DNA of 64,000 nucleotides from Catenulispora yoronensis (GCF_039531695.1 NZ_BAAAQN010000046.1:43521-107520); one strand, 5' to 3'; positions 50,652 to 62,072 are shown, numbered from the stretch's first letter. Numbers and translations: made by a program. The notes: generated by a model not told the origin, from the sequence alone.

Positions 50652-51166
50652 AGCCCTCGACGGTCCTGACGATCGCCGCGCTGTCCGGCATCCCCGTGCT
50701 CACCGCCCTGGGCCTGGCCCTCACCATGCACCACCGCACCCAGCCGGTGACGTTCTCCGACCAGGGCGTCAACGTCGCGATGCGGCTCTCCGAGGACGGC
50801 GGCCGCCTGCTGACCACCTTCACCCCGCAGCGTCCCGGCTTCCACCTCTACAGCGTCGGCCTGCCCGCCCACGGCATCGACGGCCGGGGCAGCCCCACCC
50901 GCGTCGAGGTCGCGGGCGCCCTGCGCAGCCGCGGCCCGCTGGTCGCCGAGGCGCCGGTGCGGATGCTGCCGCTGCGGGGCACCGGCGTGAAGTTCCCGGT
51001 GTATCCGGACGGCGCGGTCACCACTGTGCTGCCGGTGGCCCTCGACGAGCACGGGCCCGCCCAAGTGGTCGTGAGCTACGCCGCGTGCAGCCCGCAGGAG
51101 TGCCTGAGTCCGGTCATGGATCACCCCGTGGAGATCCCCGCGGACGCGTTGGCGGCGATGCGATAG
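50648..51166 (+). CDS. DsbD N-terminal-domain-like exported protein
   Basis: A 172-residue protein with one N-terminal membrane anchor and an immunoglobulin-like domain ending VVVSYAACSPQECLSPVMDH, similar to the cysteine pair region of DsbD-alpha. The start overlaps the thioredoxin-like gene (ATGA), so the two may form an extracytoplasmic thiol relay. The membrane electron-transfer partner (CcdA/DsbD-beta) is not in the window. Confidence 0.72.
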   Translation: MKPSTVLTIAALSGIPVLTALGLALTMHHRTQPVTFSDQGVNVAMRLSEDGGRLLTTFTPQRPGFHLYSVGLPAHGIDGRGSPTRVEVAGALRSRGPLVAEAPVRMLPLRGTGVKFPVYPDGAVTTVLPVALDEHGPAQVVVSYAACSPQECLSPVMDHPVEIPADALAAMR

Positions 51167-52095
51167 CCGGGTTCGGCCACAGTCGGCTGCCGGGCGTCGT
51201 AGCGTGCCCGGTGGCCGCGCTCGATTGCCTGACCCCAGTACGTGCCGCCGAGCATCAGCACCGCGCCGAACACCGTGACGAGGGTCAACCGCTCCCCGCC
51301 GAGCGCCACGCCCGCCACGACCGCCCACACCGGCTCGGTCCCCAGCAGCAGGCTGGCGCGGCTGGTCGAGCTGCGCCGCACGGCCCACGTCTGCGCCAGG
51401 AACGCGAACACGCTGCAGAACAGCGCCAGGTAGGCCAGCTCGGCCCACGCCGTGCCGCCGGCGCGCGCCAGCTTCGGCACCGCGTAGGCCGCCGGGATCA
51501 CGAACAGCGCGGTCCCGACGTACGTCTGCACGACGGTCAGATTCAGGGGCCTGATGTCGCGTGTCGTGGTCAGCCGGCCGACCAGGGCCACGTGCCCGGT
51601 CCGGACCACAGCCGCCGCGAGCATCAGCAGGTCGCCGGAGCTGGGCGCGTGGAACCCGCCGCTGCCGCTCATCAGCAGCCCGACCGCGAGCACGCATACG
51701 CCGGAGGCCGCGAAGTAGGGCGCCGGCAGCGTCCCCCGGCCGCGGTCGAGCAGCGGCGTGAGGACGATCGTCAGGCTGATGATGAGGCCCGCGTTGGCGG
51801 CCGAGGTGTGGGCGACGCCGTAGGTCTCGATGATCAGGACGGAGGCCTGGGTCACGCCGAGCACGCCGCCGATGCGCAGTTCGGTCCGTGTCGGGCGGAG
51901 CTGCCGCCGCACGGCCAGGACCGCCGACCCGGACAGGGCGGAGAGCGCGTACCGGGCCAGCAGCACGCCCAGCACGGTCACCGCCACGGCCGCCGACTTC
52001 GCCGCGAGGTAGCTGGAGCCCCAGACGAACGCGACGAGGAGCAGCGCGAGGTCGGTGCGGCGGTCGGGGCGGTCGGGGCGGTTTGATCCAGGCAT
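51121..52095 (-). CDS. EamA/DMT-superfamily transporter
   Basis: A 324-residue protein with ten predicted helices in two EamA repeats (ALLLVAFVWGSSYLAAKSAAVA and WAELAYLALFCSVFAFLAQTWAVRRS), GTEPVWAVVAGVALGGERLT being the usual late signature. Probable exporter of amino acids or metabolites. Its 3' end overlaps the convergent DsbD-like gene by 46 bp. Divergent from a LysR regulator that may control it. Confidence 0.88.
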   Translation of the reverse strand: MPGSNRPDRPDRRTDLALLLVAFVWGSSYLAAKSAAVAVTVLGVLLARYALSALSGSAVLAVRRQLRPTRTELRIGGVLGVTQASVLIIETYGVAHTSAANAGLIISLTIVLTPLLDRGRGTLPAPYFAASGVCVLAVGLLMSGSGGFHAPSSGDLLMLAAAVVRTGHVALVGRLTTTRDIRPLNLTVVQTYVGTALFVIPAAYAVPKLARAGGTAWAELAYLALFCSVFAFLAQTWAVRRSSTSRASLLLGTEPVWAVVAGVALGGERLTLVTVFGAVLMLGGTYWGQAIERGHRARYDARQPTVAEPGYRIAANASAGISTG

Positions 52096-52177
52096 GCGCC
52101 CATCGTGGGCCGTCACCAATGATGTAGTCGAGCACCAGCTTCTCAACCAATCATGAAGTATCCCTACACTGTTGCCC

Positions 52178-53074
52178 ATGGACGAACGCCAGCTGCGCAT
52201 CCTGCGCGAACTCGGCGAGCTGGGCAGCGTGTCGGCCGTCGCCGAGGCGCTGCTGGTCACCCCCTCGGCGATTTCCCAGCAACTCAGGCTCCTGCAACGC
52301 GCGGCCGCGGTGCCGCTGACCGAGCGCTCGGGCCGCCGCCTCGTGCTCACCCCCGCCGGGCAGGCGCTCGCCGACGCCGCGGTCGAGGTCGAGGCGGCGC
52401 TCGCCCGGGCCCGGCAGACGGTCGAGGAGTTCCTGGCCGAGCCCACGGGAACGGTGACGCTGGCCGCGTTCCACAGCGCCGGCCTGATGTTCTTCCCAGC
52501 GCTGCTGCGCGCCTTGACCGGCCCCGGTGCACCCCGCCTGTCGGTCGCGGACGAGGACGTCGCCCAGGAGCACTTCCCGAAGCTGACCCGCGCCTACGAC
52601 CTCGTCCTGGCACACCGCTTCGACCACGCGCCCCCGTGGCCCCGCACCGTCGCGGTCACGCCACTGCTGCACGAGCCCCTGGACATCGCGCTGCCGACCG
52701 GCCACCCCCTGACCGCCAAGGCCCGGCTCCGACCCGACGACGTCGCGGGCGAACCGTGGGTTACCGTCCACGACGGCTTCCCGGTCTTCGCCCTGTTCGA
52801 AGCCATCGCCACCGCCGCCGGCCGCAGCCCCGAACGGGTACACCGAGTCAACGAGTTCACCGTCGTCGCCGAGATCGTCGCCGCCGGCGGCGGCATCGCA
52901 CTGCTCCCACGCTGGACGACACGACCGCACCCGGACGTAGTGCTGCGGCCGCTGGCGGGAGTCCGCGCGCGCCGCCATATCGACGTGCTCTACCGACCGG
53001 AGCAGGCGGCGCGGCACGCGGTGCGCACGGTGCTGGCGGAGCTGGAGCGGGCGGCTGAGCGGATCCGGCGGTAG
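52178..53074 (+). CDS. LysR-family transcriptional regulator
   Basis: A 298-residue regulator: N-terminal helix-turn-helix LRILRELGELGSVSAVAEALLVTPSAISQQLRLLQRAAAVPLTER, followed by the periplasmic-binding-like effector domain. The divergent EamA gene is the probable target. A TACACT box lies 12 bases before ATG 52178, so the message has a very short leader. Confidence 0.9.
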   Translation: MDERQLRILRELGELGSVSAVAEALLVTPSAISQQLRLLQRAAAVPLTERSGRRLVLTPAGQALADAAVEVEAALARARQTVEEFLAEPTGTVTLAAFHSAGLMFFPALLRALTGPGAPRLSVADEDVAQEHFPKLTRAYDLVLAHRFDHAPPWPRTVAVTPLLHEPLDIALPTGHPLTAKARLRPDDVAGEPWVTVHDGFPVFALFEAIATAAGRSPERVHRVNEFTVVAEIVAAGGGIALLPRWTTRPHPDVVLRPLAGVRARRHIDVLYRPEQAARHAVRTVLAELERAAERIRR

Positions 53075-53122
53075 GGGGTGGGCGTAGCGGGGCGAATGAA
53101 TGTTCGTGGCTGTGTGAAGTGA

Positions 53123-53136
53123 GCCCCTGCGGGGGC
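53123..53136. terminator. Short hairpin between convergent genes
   Basis: GCCCC-TGC(G)-GGGGC between the LysR gene and the convergent DinB-like gene; the remaining spacer to 53260 shows no gene. Confidence 0.4.
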
Positions 53137-53260
53137 GGGCCGTCGCGTGGCGGGGCCGCGTGACGCGCGCTCGTGTGACGCTAGCCGTGTCGCCGACCTC
53201 CCGGCCAACAACACGCCGTCGGCCGACCGGATCCCCGGCCGGCCAATCCGCTGCCGCCGC

Positions 53261-53836
53261 CTACCGCCCCGCCGGCTGCCGTCCCGAGACGGCCAGCGCC
53301 CGGTCGAACGCCGAGGCGTCGGCGTCGAGCTCTACCTCCGCCGCGAAGCCGTCGTACTCGCGGTACATCTCGGCGGCGTCGGCGACTGCTTTGGCGACCG
53401 TTGCTGCGACGTCGTCGCGGCAGGTGTAGTCCTGGCCGGTCGCGGTGGCCAGGTCCCAGGAGTGGAGTACCAGCTCCATCAGGATCATCTCCGCGATCTG
53501 CGGGGCCGGGGTCTGGCCGGAGCCGGTGTCGATCGTGCTCGACCACACCTCGTCCGGGGCCCATGCGGCCAGCGCGCGGTCCAGCTGGTCGCGGTAGCGG
53601 GCCGCGTAGTCCGGCTCGGAGGCGAAGTCGCGCTCCATCAGGTCCGCGTCGACCTGCTCGCTGCGGGCGCGGCGCTCGAAGGAGTACGACGTCCACAGCA
53701 CCAGGTGGTTCAGCAACTCCTTGACGTCCCATTGCGTGCACGGCGTCTTGTCGCCGAACTGCTCCGGCCGCGTGCCGGCCACCACCCGGGCGGCCTCGTC
53801 GGCGGCCGACGTCAACTGTTCGTGGATCTTGTTCAT
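53261..53836 (-). CDS. DinB/maleylpyruvate-isomerase-like (TIGR03086-type) protein
   Basis: A 191-residue four-helix protein: DEAARVVAGTRPEQFGDKTPCTQWDVKELLNHLV is the metal-binding opening and MILMELVLHSWDLATATGQD supplies the further His. The family comprises metal-dependent, mycothiol-linked thiol transferases in actinobacteria. Exact substrate unknown. ATG at 53836. Confidence 0.83.
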   Translation of the reverse strand: MNKIHEQLTSAADEAARVVAGTRPEQFGDKTPCTQWDVKELLNHLVLWTSYSFERRARSEQVDADLMERDFASEPDYAARYRDQLDRALAAWAPDEVWSSTIDTGSGQTPAPQIAEMILMELVLHSWDLATATGQDYTCRDDVAATVAKAVADAAEMYREYDGFAAEVELDADASAFDRALAVSGRQPAGR

Positions 53837-53911
53837 GCCGACGACGCTACCCACGGTCACCGAAACCGGTCTTGAAGAAACGCGTCAGTGCGCCGCACTA
53901 GTGTGGGGCCC

Positions 53912-54793
53912 ATGGCAGCGTCGCAGGTCGGCCCGAACGCCCCGGTCGTCGCATCCTCCGAGGTGAAACCGGTACAGGACGACAGCCGCGGCATCCTGTA
54001 TCCGGCTGCCGCGCACACTGTTTTCCAGCTCGACCGCTATCCGGCCACCAGCACCGTGGCCCGCTTCGTCGATCGCTACTGGCTGTCCACCTGGAACCTG
54101 CCGCCCGGCGTCCGCCACGAACAGCAAGTGCTGCTCCATCCGGTGGTCAACGTCGTCTTCGAGCCGCACGGCGCCGTCGTCTCCGGCGTCGACACCGGAC
54201 GCTTCGCCGTCGAGATGAAGGGGAGCGGACGCGCCCTGGGCGTCATGTTCCGCCCCGCCGCCTTCGCGCCCTTCCTGGACGGCCCGCTCACCGCGCTCAC
54301 CGACCAGGACGTCCCCCTGTCCCGGGTGCCGGCGCTGGCCGACCTCGAACCGCTGCTGGTGCCGCTGGTCGCCGACCCGGCCGTGTCCGGGGAGCGGCTC
54401 GCCGCCGTCGTCGACGCCGCGCTGACCGAGCGGATTCCGGCTGAGCGGCAGCCGTGCGAGACCACGACCGAGTGGGCCGAGCTGGCCGTGCGCGACCGGA
54501 CGCTGACCCGGGTGGAGGATCTCGCGCTCGCCGCGGGAGTCGGTATGCGCACGCTGCAACGGGCGTTCACCGAGCACATCGGCATCGGCCCGAAGTGGTT
54601 CCTGCGCCGCTACCGCATTTACGAGGCCGGCGAACGAGTCGCGCACCAGGAGACTGTTGACTGGTCCGTTCTCGCCGCCGACCTCGGTTACGCCGATCAG
54701 GCCCACCTGACTCGCGACTTCACCGCCGCTTTCGGTCTGCCGCCGGCGCAGTACGCGGCGACGTCGGCGGCCCGCCGCACAGCAGAAGGCTGA
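53912..54793 (+). CDS. AraC-family regulator with DUF6597-like N-terminal domain
   Basis: A 293-residue protein. The N-terminal part carries FVDRYWLSTWNLPPGVRHEQQVLLHPVVNVVFEP, the pattern of the DUF6597 sensor. The C-terminal AraC domain is LTRVEDLALAAGVGMRTLQRAFTEHIGIGPKWFLRRYRIY and DLGYADQAHLTRDFTAAFG. ATG at 53912 with upstream GTG codons as alternatives. Targets unknown. Confidence 0.85.
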   Translation: MAASQVGPNAPVVASSEVKPVQDDSRGILYPAAAHTVFQLDRYPATSTVARFVDRYWLSTWNLPPGVRHEQQVLLHPVVNVVFEPHGAVVSGVDTGRFAVEMKGSGRALGVMFRPAAFAPFLDGPLTALTDQDVPLSRVPALADLEPLLVPLVADPAVSGERLAAVVDAALTERIPAERQPCETTTEWAELAVRDRTLTRVEDLALAAGVGMRTLQRAFTEHIGIGPKWFLRRYRIYEAGERVAHQETVDWSVLAADLGYADQAHLTRDFTAAFGLPPAQYAATSAARRTAEG

Positions 54794-54809
54794 GCTGAGC
54801 CGCCGCGCG

Positions 54810-54863
54810 TCTACTGCATCTACTACGTCTACTGCATGTACTGCATGTACTGCATCTACTACG
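54810..54863. repeat. Six-unit 9-bp tandem repeat at the acs 3' end
   Basis: Units TCTACTGCA, TCTACTACG and TGTACTGCA alternate every 9 bp, running up to the acs stop codon at 54865. Confidence 0.85.
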
Positions 54864-54864
54864 T

Positions 54865-56949
<2,085 letters not shown>

Positions 56950-56965
56950 CGTCAGTCCCGGGCCC

Positions 56966-57592
56966 TCACCGCGGCCAGGTCGGGAACCACTGCTTCTTGT
57001 GGGTCTCGTTCACCACCGAGGCGAACGAGGCGTACCAGGCGGCCAGCGCCGTCGCGATGCCGACCCATCCGGCGAGGCGAGTGAACAGGGCCGGCGGTGT
57101 GGCGGCGTTCTGCCACGCGCCGATGGCCAGGAAGAGGAAGGTGACGGTCAGCAGTACGAACACGGCCAGCACGGCGCCGTTGGTCCGCAGCGCGGCCAAG
57201 GTCATGTAGCCGGTGAAGATGAACCAGGCGAACAGATACAGACCCAGCGTCTTGTGGGCGTCGCCGCCGGCGCCGAAGTGCACGATGCCCCAGTAGCTCA
57301 GCCAGAAGGCGCCGAAGGAGCTGAAGGCGGTCGCGCCGAAGGTGTTGCCGCGCCGGTACTCCCACATACCGGCCAGGAACTGCGCGATGCCGCCGTAGAA
57401 GAGGGCCAGGCCGAGGATGACGTCCCCGCTGCCCTTCTCCGCGATGAGGTTCGCGTTGAAGAAGCTGAGGATGAAGGTGGTCATGGCGAAGCCCGCCAGT
57501 CCCAGCGGGGCGGGGTCGGCGATGCCGCCCGAGAGCGGAGCCGGAGCGGGAGCCGGAGCCGGGGCCGGAGTGATGTTCGGGGTCTCACTCAT
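56966..57592 (-). CDS. satP: Acetate/succinate permease of the GPR1/FUN34/YaaH family
   Basis: A 208-residue protein with six helices and the family signature ADPAPLGLAGFAMTTFILS, followed by YYGGIAQFLAGMWEYRRGNTFGATAFSSFGAFWLSYW-type sequence. It takes up acetate by proton symport in relatives. It lies 16 bp upstream of acs on the same strand, so uptake and activation of acetate are co-expressed. The N terminus has a Pro-Ala repeat. Confidence 0.9.
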   Translation of the reverse strand: MSETPNITPAPAPAPAPAPLSGGIADPAPLGLAGFAMTTFILSFFNANLIAEKGSGDVILGLALFYGGIAQFLAGMWEYRRGNTFGATAFSSFGAFWLSYWGIVHFGAGGDAHKTLGLYLFAWFIFTGYMTLAALRTNGAVLAVFVLLTVTFLFLAIGAWQNAATPPALFTRLAGWVGIATALAAWYASFASVVNETHKKQWFPTWPR

Positions 57593-57762
57593 GGTGGGTG
57601 CGTCCCTTCCCTTGGTGACGGACGCGGCCGGTCCTTACCGGACGCGTCCCGTCCAACGTAGGAAGCACGCCGAGAAGTGGACACGGCGATGCGGCGCGGA
57701 CTGGACCATCGGTTGATGTGCTGCGACGAACGGTCGGCGTGGTGCTGTGGGCGGTCCGGGGC
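57593..57762. other. Spacer upstream of satP
   Basis: No gene. It must hold the satP-acs promoter; no clear -10/-35 boxes are visible. Confidence 0.4.
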
Positions 57763-59520
57763 TCAGCGCAGCTTGCCGGCCAGAGCGTCCATCTCGTCCG
57801 TCCACGCCAGCACCGCTTCCAGCGCCGGATCCCGGTTGGCGCGGTAGTCCGCGAGCGTCGGCGGCGTGGGGAGCAGCGGCGGGATCCAGATCCGGTGGTC
57901 GAAGGGGTACGAGGTCTGCCACGCCAGGTCCGAGATGTTGACCCGCAGCCCGCTGTGCGGCAGCCGGAACGGGATCGTCTCGCCGACGAAGTTCGGCCGG
58001 GAGCCCGACGGCTCGCCGACGAACACCGTGTCGGCGTGCCGGCCGAGCAGCGTCGCGGTGTTCTGCGCGGCGGAGAACGTGTCGCGGCCGGTGATGACGA
58101 ACAGGTGACCCGGGCGGTTGACCCGGTCGCAGCCGATGATCCGCTGCACCAGCCGCTCGGTCAGGAACGTGTCGCCGCCGCCGTTCCAGCGCAGGTCGAC
58201 GACCAGGCGGTCGGCGTCGTGCGCGGCGATGGCGGCGACCAGGCGCTCGCTGAACTCGGCGATGCTCTCGCCCGGGGCTTCGGCATCCTGGATCGAGTTG
58301 AACTGGAGGTAGATCATGCGGTGTTCGGGGAGGTGTTCGAACCAGTAGAAGCGCTTGAAGTCGCGGTAGGAGAGCGGGAGGGGTGCGTCGAGGGCCTCGG
58401 GCAGCGAGGTCCAGCCCTCGGGGTGCGAGGGCCAGGCGTGCGGTCGGGGGGAGGGGCTGGGGAGGGTCTTCAGGTCGATGTCGAGGTCGATGTCGAGGTC
58501 GATGTCGAGGTCGAGGTCGGTGGTTGTGGTGGTTGTAGTGCTGGTGCTGGTGGTCGTCTTGTCGAAAAGCTCGACAGTGAGCGTGACGGCGTCGGGGCGG
58601 TCGACGAGGCCGATCGCGTGCAGGATCGGGATCCGCCGCAGCCAGCGCGGCACGTCGGCCTTGAGGAAGTAGTCGTTGTCGCGGCAGACGAGCGGCTCGA
58701 TCGCGTCGGCGAGCTCTGCGATCGGACGGCCGTCGAACGCGGTGACGCGGGCGCCGAGCAGGTGTTCGTGGCCTGGCGCGGCGGCGGTGACGACGAAGCC
58801 TTCGGGGAAGTCGGCGAAGGCGATCGGGAGGGTGCGGTCGCCCGGCTCCGGGCCGGTGGTGAGGTCGATCCGGGCGTGGCCGTCCTTGAGCAGGGCGAGG
58901 GCGCGTTGGATGCCGGCGACGATTTGGACGTCGGTCAGGGTGCTGACGGCGTGGGCCAGGTTGTCGATGGCGGTGGTGAACGGTTCGGCGCACTTGTGCC
59001 AGATGGGGCTGTGGCGGGTGGCTTCTTCGAGGAGGAATCGCAGGTCGGCGCACCAGTTTTTGTCGCGGTCGGCGGGGGCGGGGGGCGGCTCAACGGTGCC
59101 GCATATTTTCTGAAAGGCGGGGTCGTTGCGGAGCGGTGCCAGGTCCTCGTTGTCGCGGATCCGCGAGCGGTCGCGCAGTCCGAGGTCCTTCGCTCGGGCG
59201 AGGGCTGTCAGTGCTTCGGGGTGTTCGCCGAGGCGGACGTGGCAGAGGGCGATCTGATAGGCGATCTCGGCGGGGTGGACGGCGTCGTTGTCGGTCCAGA
59301 CGCCCAGTTCGGCGGATCGGGTGTGGGCGTCGAGGGCGCCGCGGTGGTCGCCGGAGCCGGTTCTGGCTTGCGCGAGGGCGTCCCAGTGGCGGCCGCTGAG
59401 GGGGTTTTGGGCGATTACCTGTTCCCAGAGCCGCGCGGCCTCGGTCCAGTTCTTGGCGGCCGACGCGGTCTCGGCGCGGTTCAGGGTGTGCAGGAATTCG
59501 AGGACGTTGATCGTGCTCAT
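57763..59520 (-). CDS. TPR plus S41-type (tail-specific) protease-like protein
   Basis: A 585-residue cytoplasmic protein without a signal sequence. The N-terminal 140 residues form TPR-like helices (NWTEAARLWEQVIAQNPLSGRHWDALAQAR). The C-terminal half has the S41 core: DADRLVVDLRWNGGGDTF, then ITGRDTFSAAQNTATLLGRH with the likely catalytic Ser, and GEPSGSRPNFVGET. A central insert is a Thr run followed by Asp-Leu/Asp-Ile alternation (DLDLDIDLDIDLDIDL), encoded by 12-bp repeats. Coupled to the upstream regulator (ATGA). Confidence 0.8.
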   Translation of the reverse strand: MSTINVLEFLHTLNRAETASAAKNWTEAARLWEQVIAQNPLSGRHWDALAQARTGSGDHRGALDAHTRSAELGVWTDNDAVHPAEIAYQIALCHVRLGEHPEALTALARAKDLGLRDRSRIRDNEDLAPLRNDPAFQKICGTVEPPPAPADRDKNWCADLRFLLEEATRHSPIWHKCAEPFTTAIDNLAHAVSTLTDVQIVAGIQRALALLKDGHARIDLTTGPEPGDRTLPIAFADFPEGFVVTAAAPGHEHLLGARVTAFDGRPIAELADAIEPLVCRDNDYFLKADVPRWLRRIPILHAIGLVDRPDAVTLTVELFDKTTTSTSTTTTTTTDLDLDIDLDIDLDIDLKTLPSPSPRPHAWPSHPEGWTSLPEALDAPLPLSYRDFKRFYWFEHLPEHRMIYLQFNSIQDAEAPGESIAEFSERLVAAIAAHDADRLVVDLRWNGGGDTFLTERLVQRIIGCDRVNRPGHLFVITGRDTFSAAQNTATLLGRHADTVFVGEPSGSRPNFVGETIPFRLPHSGLRVNISDLAWQTSYPFDHRIWIPPLLPTPPTLADYRANRDPALEAVLAWTDEMDALAGKLR

Positions 59521-60134
59521 GGTGATGCCTCCTGCTGCTTGCGTTCTGGGGGTTGTTTCGGCGGCTGTTCTGGCGTGACGGTGGCGGCGATGAAGACGCG
59601 GACTTCGCGCGCGCCGTCGGGGATGCTGCCGCGGTCGGTGACCCGGCTTCGGAAGCGGTCAGCGACCTCGCTGAGTTCGCGCGTGAGCTCGGCGAACTCC
59701 TCAGCCGTCGCGGCGAACGTGGTGCCCTTGATGGTGGCGCCCTGCCGCCACTGCTCGGGTTCGCGGCTGCGCCGCCGCGTCCACTCCTTGGCCCGCTCCA
59801 GCTCGTGGTCGAGGAACACGTCGGTCGCGGCCTCGGCGGCGAGCTGGCCGGCCAGGCCGTGGCTGTCGCCGGAGAGCGTCTGGTCGTAGCTGGTCATACG
59901 CCACGGCCGTTCCCGGCCCGCGCCGCCCTCGACGGCTTCGATGTAGCCGTACTTCGCCAGGGTGTTGAGGTGATAGGAGCAGTTCGCGACGCTCTCGCCG
60001 GTCAGCTCGGCGCAGCGCGTGGCGGTGGCGGTCTCCTCGCGGCCGATGATGTCGATCAGCTTCCAGCGGAGTGGGTGGGCGAGGGCGCGGAGCGCTTTGG
60101 GGTCGGTGCGGGCGCCGGACTGTTTCTCGACCAT
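59517..60134 (-). CDS. ArsR-like winged-helix regulator of the S41 protease gene
   Basis: A 205-residue regulator: DPKALRALAHPLRWKLIDII, then RCAELTGESVANCSYHLNTLAKYGYIEAVEGG. It is a paralogue of the regulator at 41326-41997 with the same gene layout. ATG at 60134; its stop overlaps the protease start. A perfect palindrome lies directly in front of the start. Confidence 0.87.
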   Translation of the reverse strand: MVEKQSGARTDPKALRALAHPLRWKLIDIIGREETATATRCAELTGESVANCSYHLNTLAKYGYIEAVEGGAGRERPWRMTSYDQTLSGDSHGLAGQLAAEAATDVFLDHELERAKEWTRRRSREPEQWRQGATIKGTTFAATAEEFAELTRELSEVADRFRSRVTDRGSIPDGAREVRVFIAATVTPEQPPKQPPERKQQEASP

Positions 60135-60138
60135 GCTT

Positions 60139-60154
60139 CGCAAGATATCTTGCG
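60139..60154. promoter_or_regulatory. Operator of the ArsR-like/S41 operon
   Basis: CGCAAGATATCTTGCG is a perfect 16-bp palindrome four bases upstream of the regulator start codon, ideal for autorepression. Confidence 0.7.
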
Positions 60155-60332
60155 CAAGGAGTGTTTGCAAAGAGTTATTGTGATTGCTGGTGGGGGCATG
60201 ATTGTGCCCCCGGCGATGGGTTCGGCGGGGGCGGGGGCGGGGGGGTGTGGGTGCGGGGCGGGAGTTGGGGCGGGGCGGGAGTGCGGGCGGGTGCGGGCGG
60301 GAGCGCGGGTGTGGTGGTTGTGGCGCGCTGTG
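60155..60332. other. G-rich spacer
   Basis: No gene. Runs of three or more G residues (60226-60290) could form G-quadruplex structures. Confidence 0.4.
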
Positions 60333-62072
60333 TCAGCTGGGGAACTTCTTCCCGGCGATCACCTCGGCAGCAGCCTTGACACAGACCAGCGACGCCCCGT
60401 GCGACACGACCCACGCCGCACCACCCGGATCCACACTCGGCACCCCGAGCTCGACGACAACCGCGTCCGGCCGCTCCTTGACCAGCGCCACCACCTGCTC
60501 GACATCCTCCGGCCGCCGCTGGATCCCCCGCACCACAACCACCAACGGCCGCCCCGCCGGCACATCCGCCGCCACCGCGACCTCAGTCAACGACGCCCGA
60601 GTGGTGCCCGGCAACAGCTCCCCGAGTCGGTCCGCGAAACTGCGAGGGAGGTCGGCCTCGACGACATGCGGCGGCTGGGTGAGGGGGAGCGCGGTGGGCT
60701 CGGCTCGCAGGACGCTGATCGCGCGGCGGGCGACGGCCAGGCCGTTGATGGGGGTGGGGATGCTGACTGACTTTGCGCTGGCTATTGCGCTGGAGGTTTG
60801 TGCCTCGTCTGTTGAGGCACCTGTTTCGGAGCTGCCTGAGCTGCCTGAGCTGCCTGAGCTGCCTGAGCTGCCTGAGCTGCCTGGACTTGCAGAGCTGCCC
60901 GAGCCGGTCGAGCTGTTCGGACTGCCCGAGCTGGTGAAGCTGGTCGGCTTGGCGGAGCTGTCCGAGCTGGTCGGCCTGTTGAAGCTGTTGGAGTTAATGC
61001 TTGTTGGGCTGGTGGAGCTGGTTGGCTTGCTGGAGTTGTTGGAGCTGGTGCATGTCAGTCCTGTCTTGAGCCAAGCCGCGAACTCCGCCACCCGCCCCGC
61101 AGCCTCCACCAACCGCGCCTCCGGCAACGTCCCGTCCCGCAGCGCGGCCGTGATCGCGGACGTCAGCTCCGCCATGTCGTCGTCGGTGCTGTCTTTGTCG
61201 ACACACACCAGGTCGATGCCCGCCGCCAGGGCCCGGACCGTCGCGCCCGCCAGGCCGTAGCGGGCCTTGACCGCGGCCATCGCGATGCCGTCGCTGACCG
61301 CGAGGCCGTCGAAGCCGAGTTCGTTGCGCAGCAGGCCGTCGATCACTGCCGGGCTCACCGATGCCGGGTGCTCGGCGTCCAGCGTGGGCAGCAGGATGTG
61401 GGCGATCATCATGGCTCGCGCGCCCGCGTCGATGGCGGCGCGGAAGGGTGGCAGCATGATGCGGTCCAGGTCTGTGCGGGAGGCGTTGACCGTGGGCAGG
61501 CCGTGGTGGGAGTCGATGATCGTGTCGCCGTGGCCGGGGAAGTGCTTCGCGCAGGCTGCTACGCCGGCTGCGTGCAGACCGCGCACGGATGCCGCGACGT
61601 GCCGCGCCACCAGCGCCGGGTCCGCGCCGAACGAGCGGGCGCCGATTACCGGGTTGCGCGGCTCGTTGTTGACGTCGGCCACCGGTGCGTAGTTCAGGTC
61701 GATGCCGACCGCCCGTACGCGGGCTCCGATCGCGCAGGCCACGGCTTCGGTGAGCTCCACGTCGTCGAGCGTCCCCAGCGCGAGGTTCCCCGGAAAGGTC
61801 GATCCGGTGGCGTGGTCCAGCCGCGTGACGTCGCCGGCCTCCTCGTCGATCGCCACGCACACGTCCGGGTTCTCCGCCCGCAGCGCGTCGGTCAGCGCCC
61901 GGACCTGGTCCGGGGTCCCGATGTTCGGCGCGAACAGGATCACCGAGCCGAGCCCCGCGGCCAGGCGCCGCCGGATCCAGTCGGGGGCCTCGGTGCCCGG
62001 GAAACCGGGCTGGAGCACCTGGGCGATCAGGACATCGAGCTCGGACATCGGACCCCTCATCGGACCCCTCAT
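60333..62072 (-). CDS. nagZ: Glycoside hydrolase family 3 beta-N-acetylglucosaminidase (NagZ type)
   Basis: A 579-residue enzyme. The GH3 barrel has AGLGSVILFAPNIGTPDQVRA, the NagZ loop AKHFPGHGDTIIDSHHGLPT with catalytic His/Asp, and the nucleophile region LGFDGLAVSDGIAMAAV. A C-terminal domain follows a 90-residue Ser/Thr/Gly/Pro linker full of GSSGSS units encoded by 9-bp repeats. No signal peptide, so it probably acts inside the cell on GlcNAc-MurNAc fragments. The ATG at 62072 overlaps the namZ stop (TGATG) and follows GGAGGGG. Confidence 0.9.
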   Translation of the reverse strand: MRGPMRGPMSELDVLIAQVLQPGFPGTEAPDWIRRRLAAGLGSVILFAPNIGTPDQVRALTDALRAENPDVCVAIDEEAGDVTRLDHATGSTFPGNLALGTLDDVELTEAVACAIGARVRAVGIDLNYAPVADVNNEPRNPVIGARSFGADPALVARHVAASVRGLHAAGVAACAKHFPGHGDTIIDSHHGLPTVNASRTDLDRIMLPPFRAAIDAGARAMMIAHILLPTLDAEHPASVSPAVIDGLLRNELGFDGLAVSDGIAMAAVKARYGLAGATVRALAAGIDLVCVDKDSTDDDMAELTSAITAALRDGTLPEARLVEAAGRVAEFAAWLKTGLTCTSSNNSSKPTSSTSPTSINSNSFNRPTSSDSSAKPTSFTSSGSPNSSTGSGSSASPGSSGSSGSSGSSGSSGSSETGASTDEAQTSSAIASAKSVSIPTPINGLAVARRAISVLRAEPTALPLTQPPHVVEADLPRSFADRLGELLPGTTRASLTEVAVAADVPAGRPLVVVVRGIQRRPEDVEQVVALVKERPDAVVVELGVPSVDPGGAAWVVSHGASLVCVKAAAEVIAGKKFPS

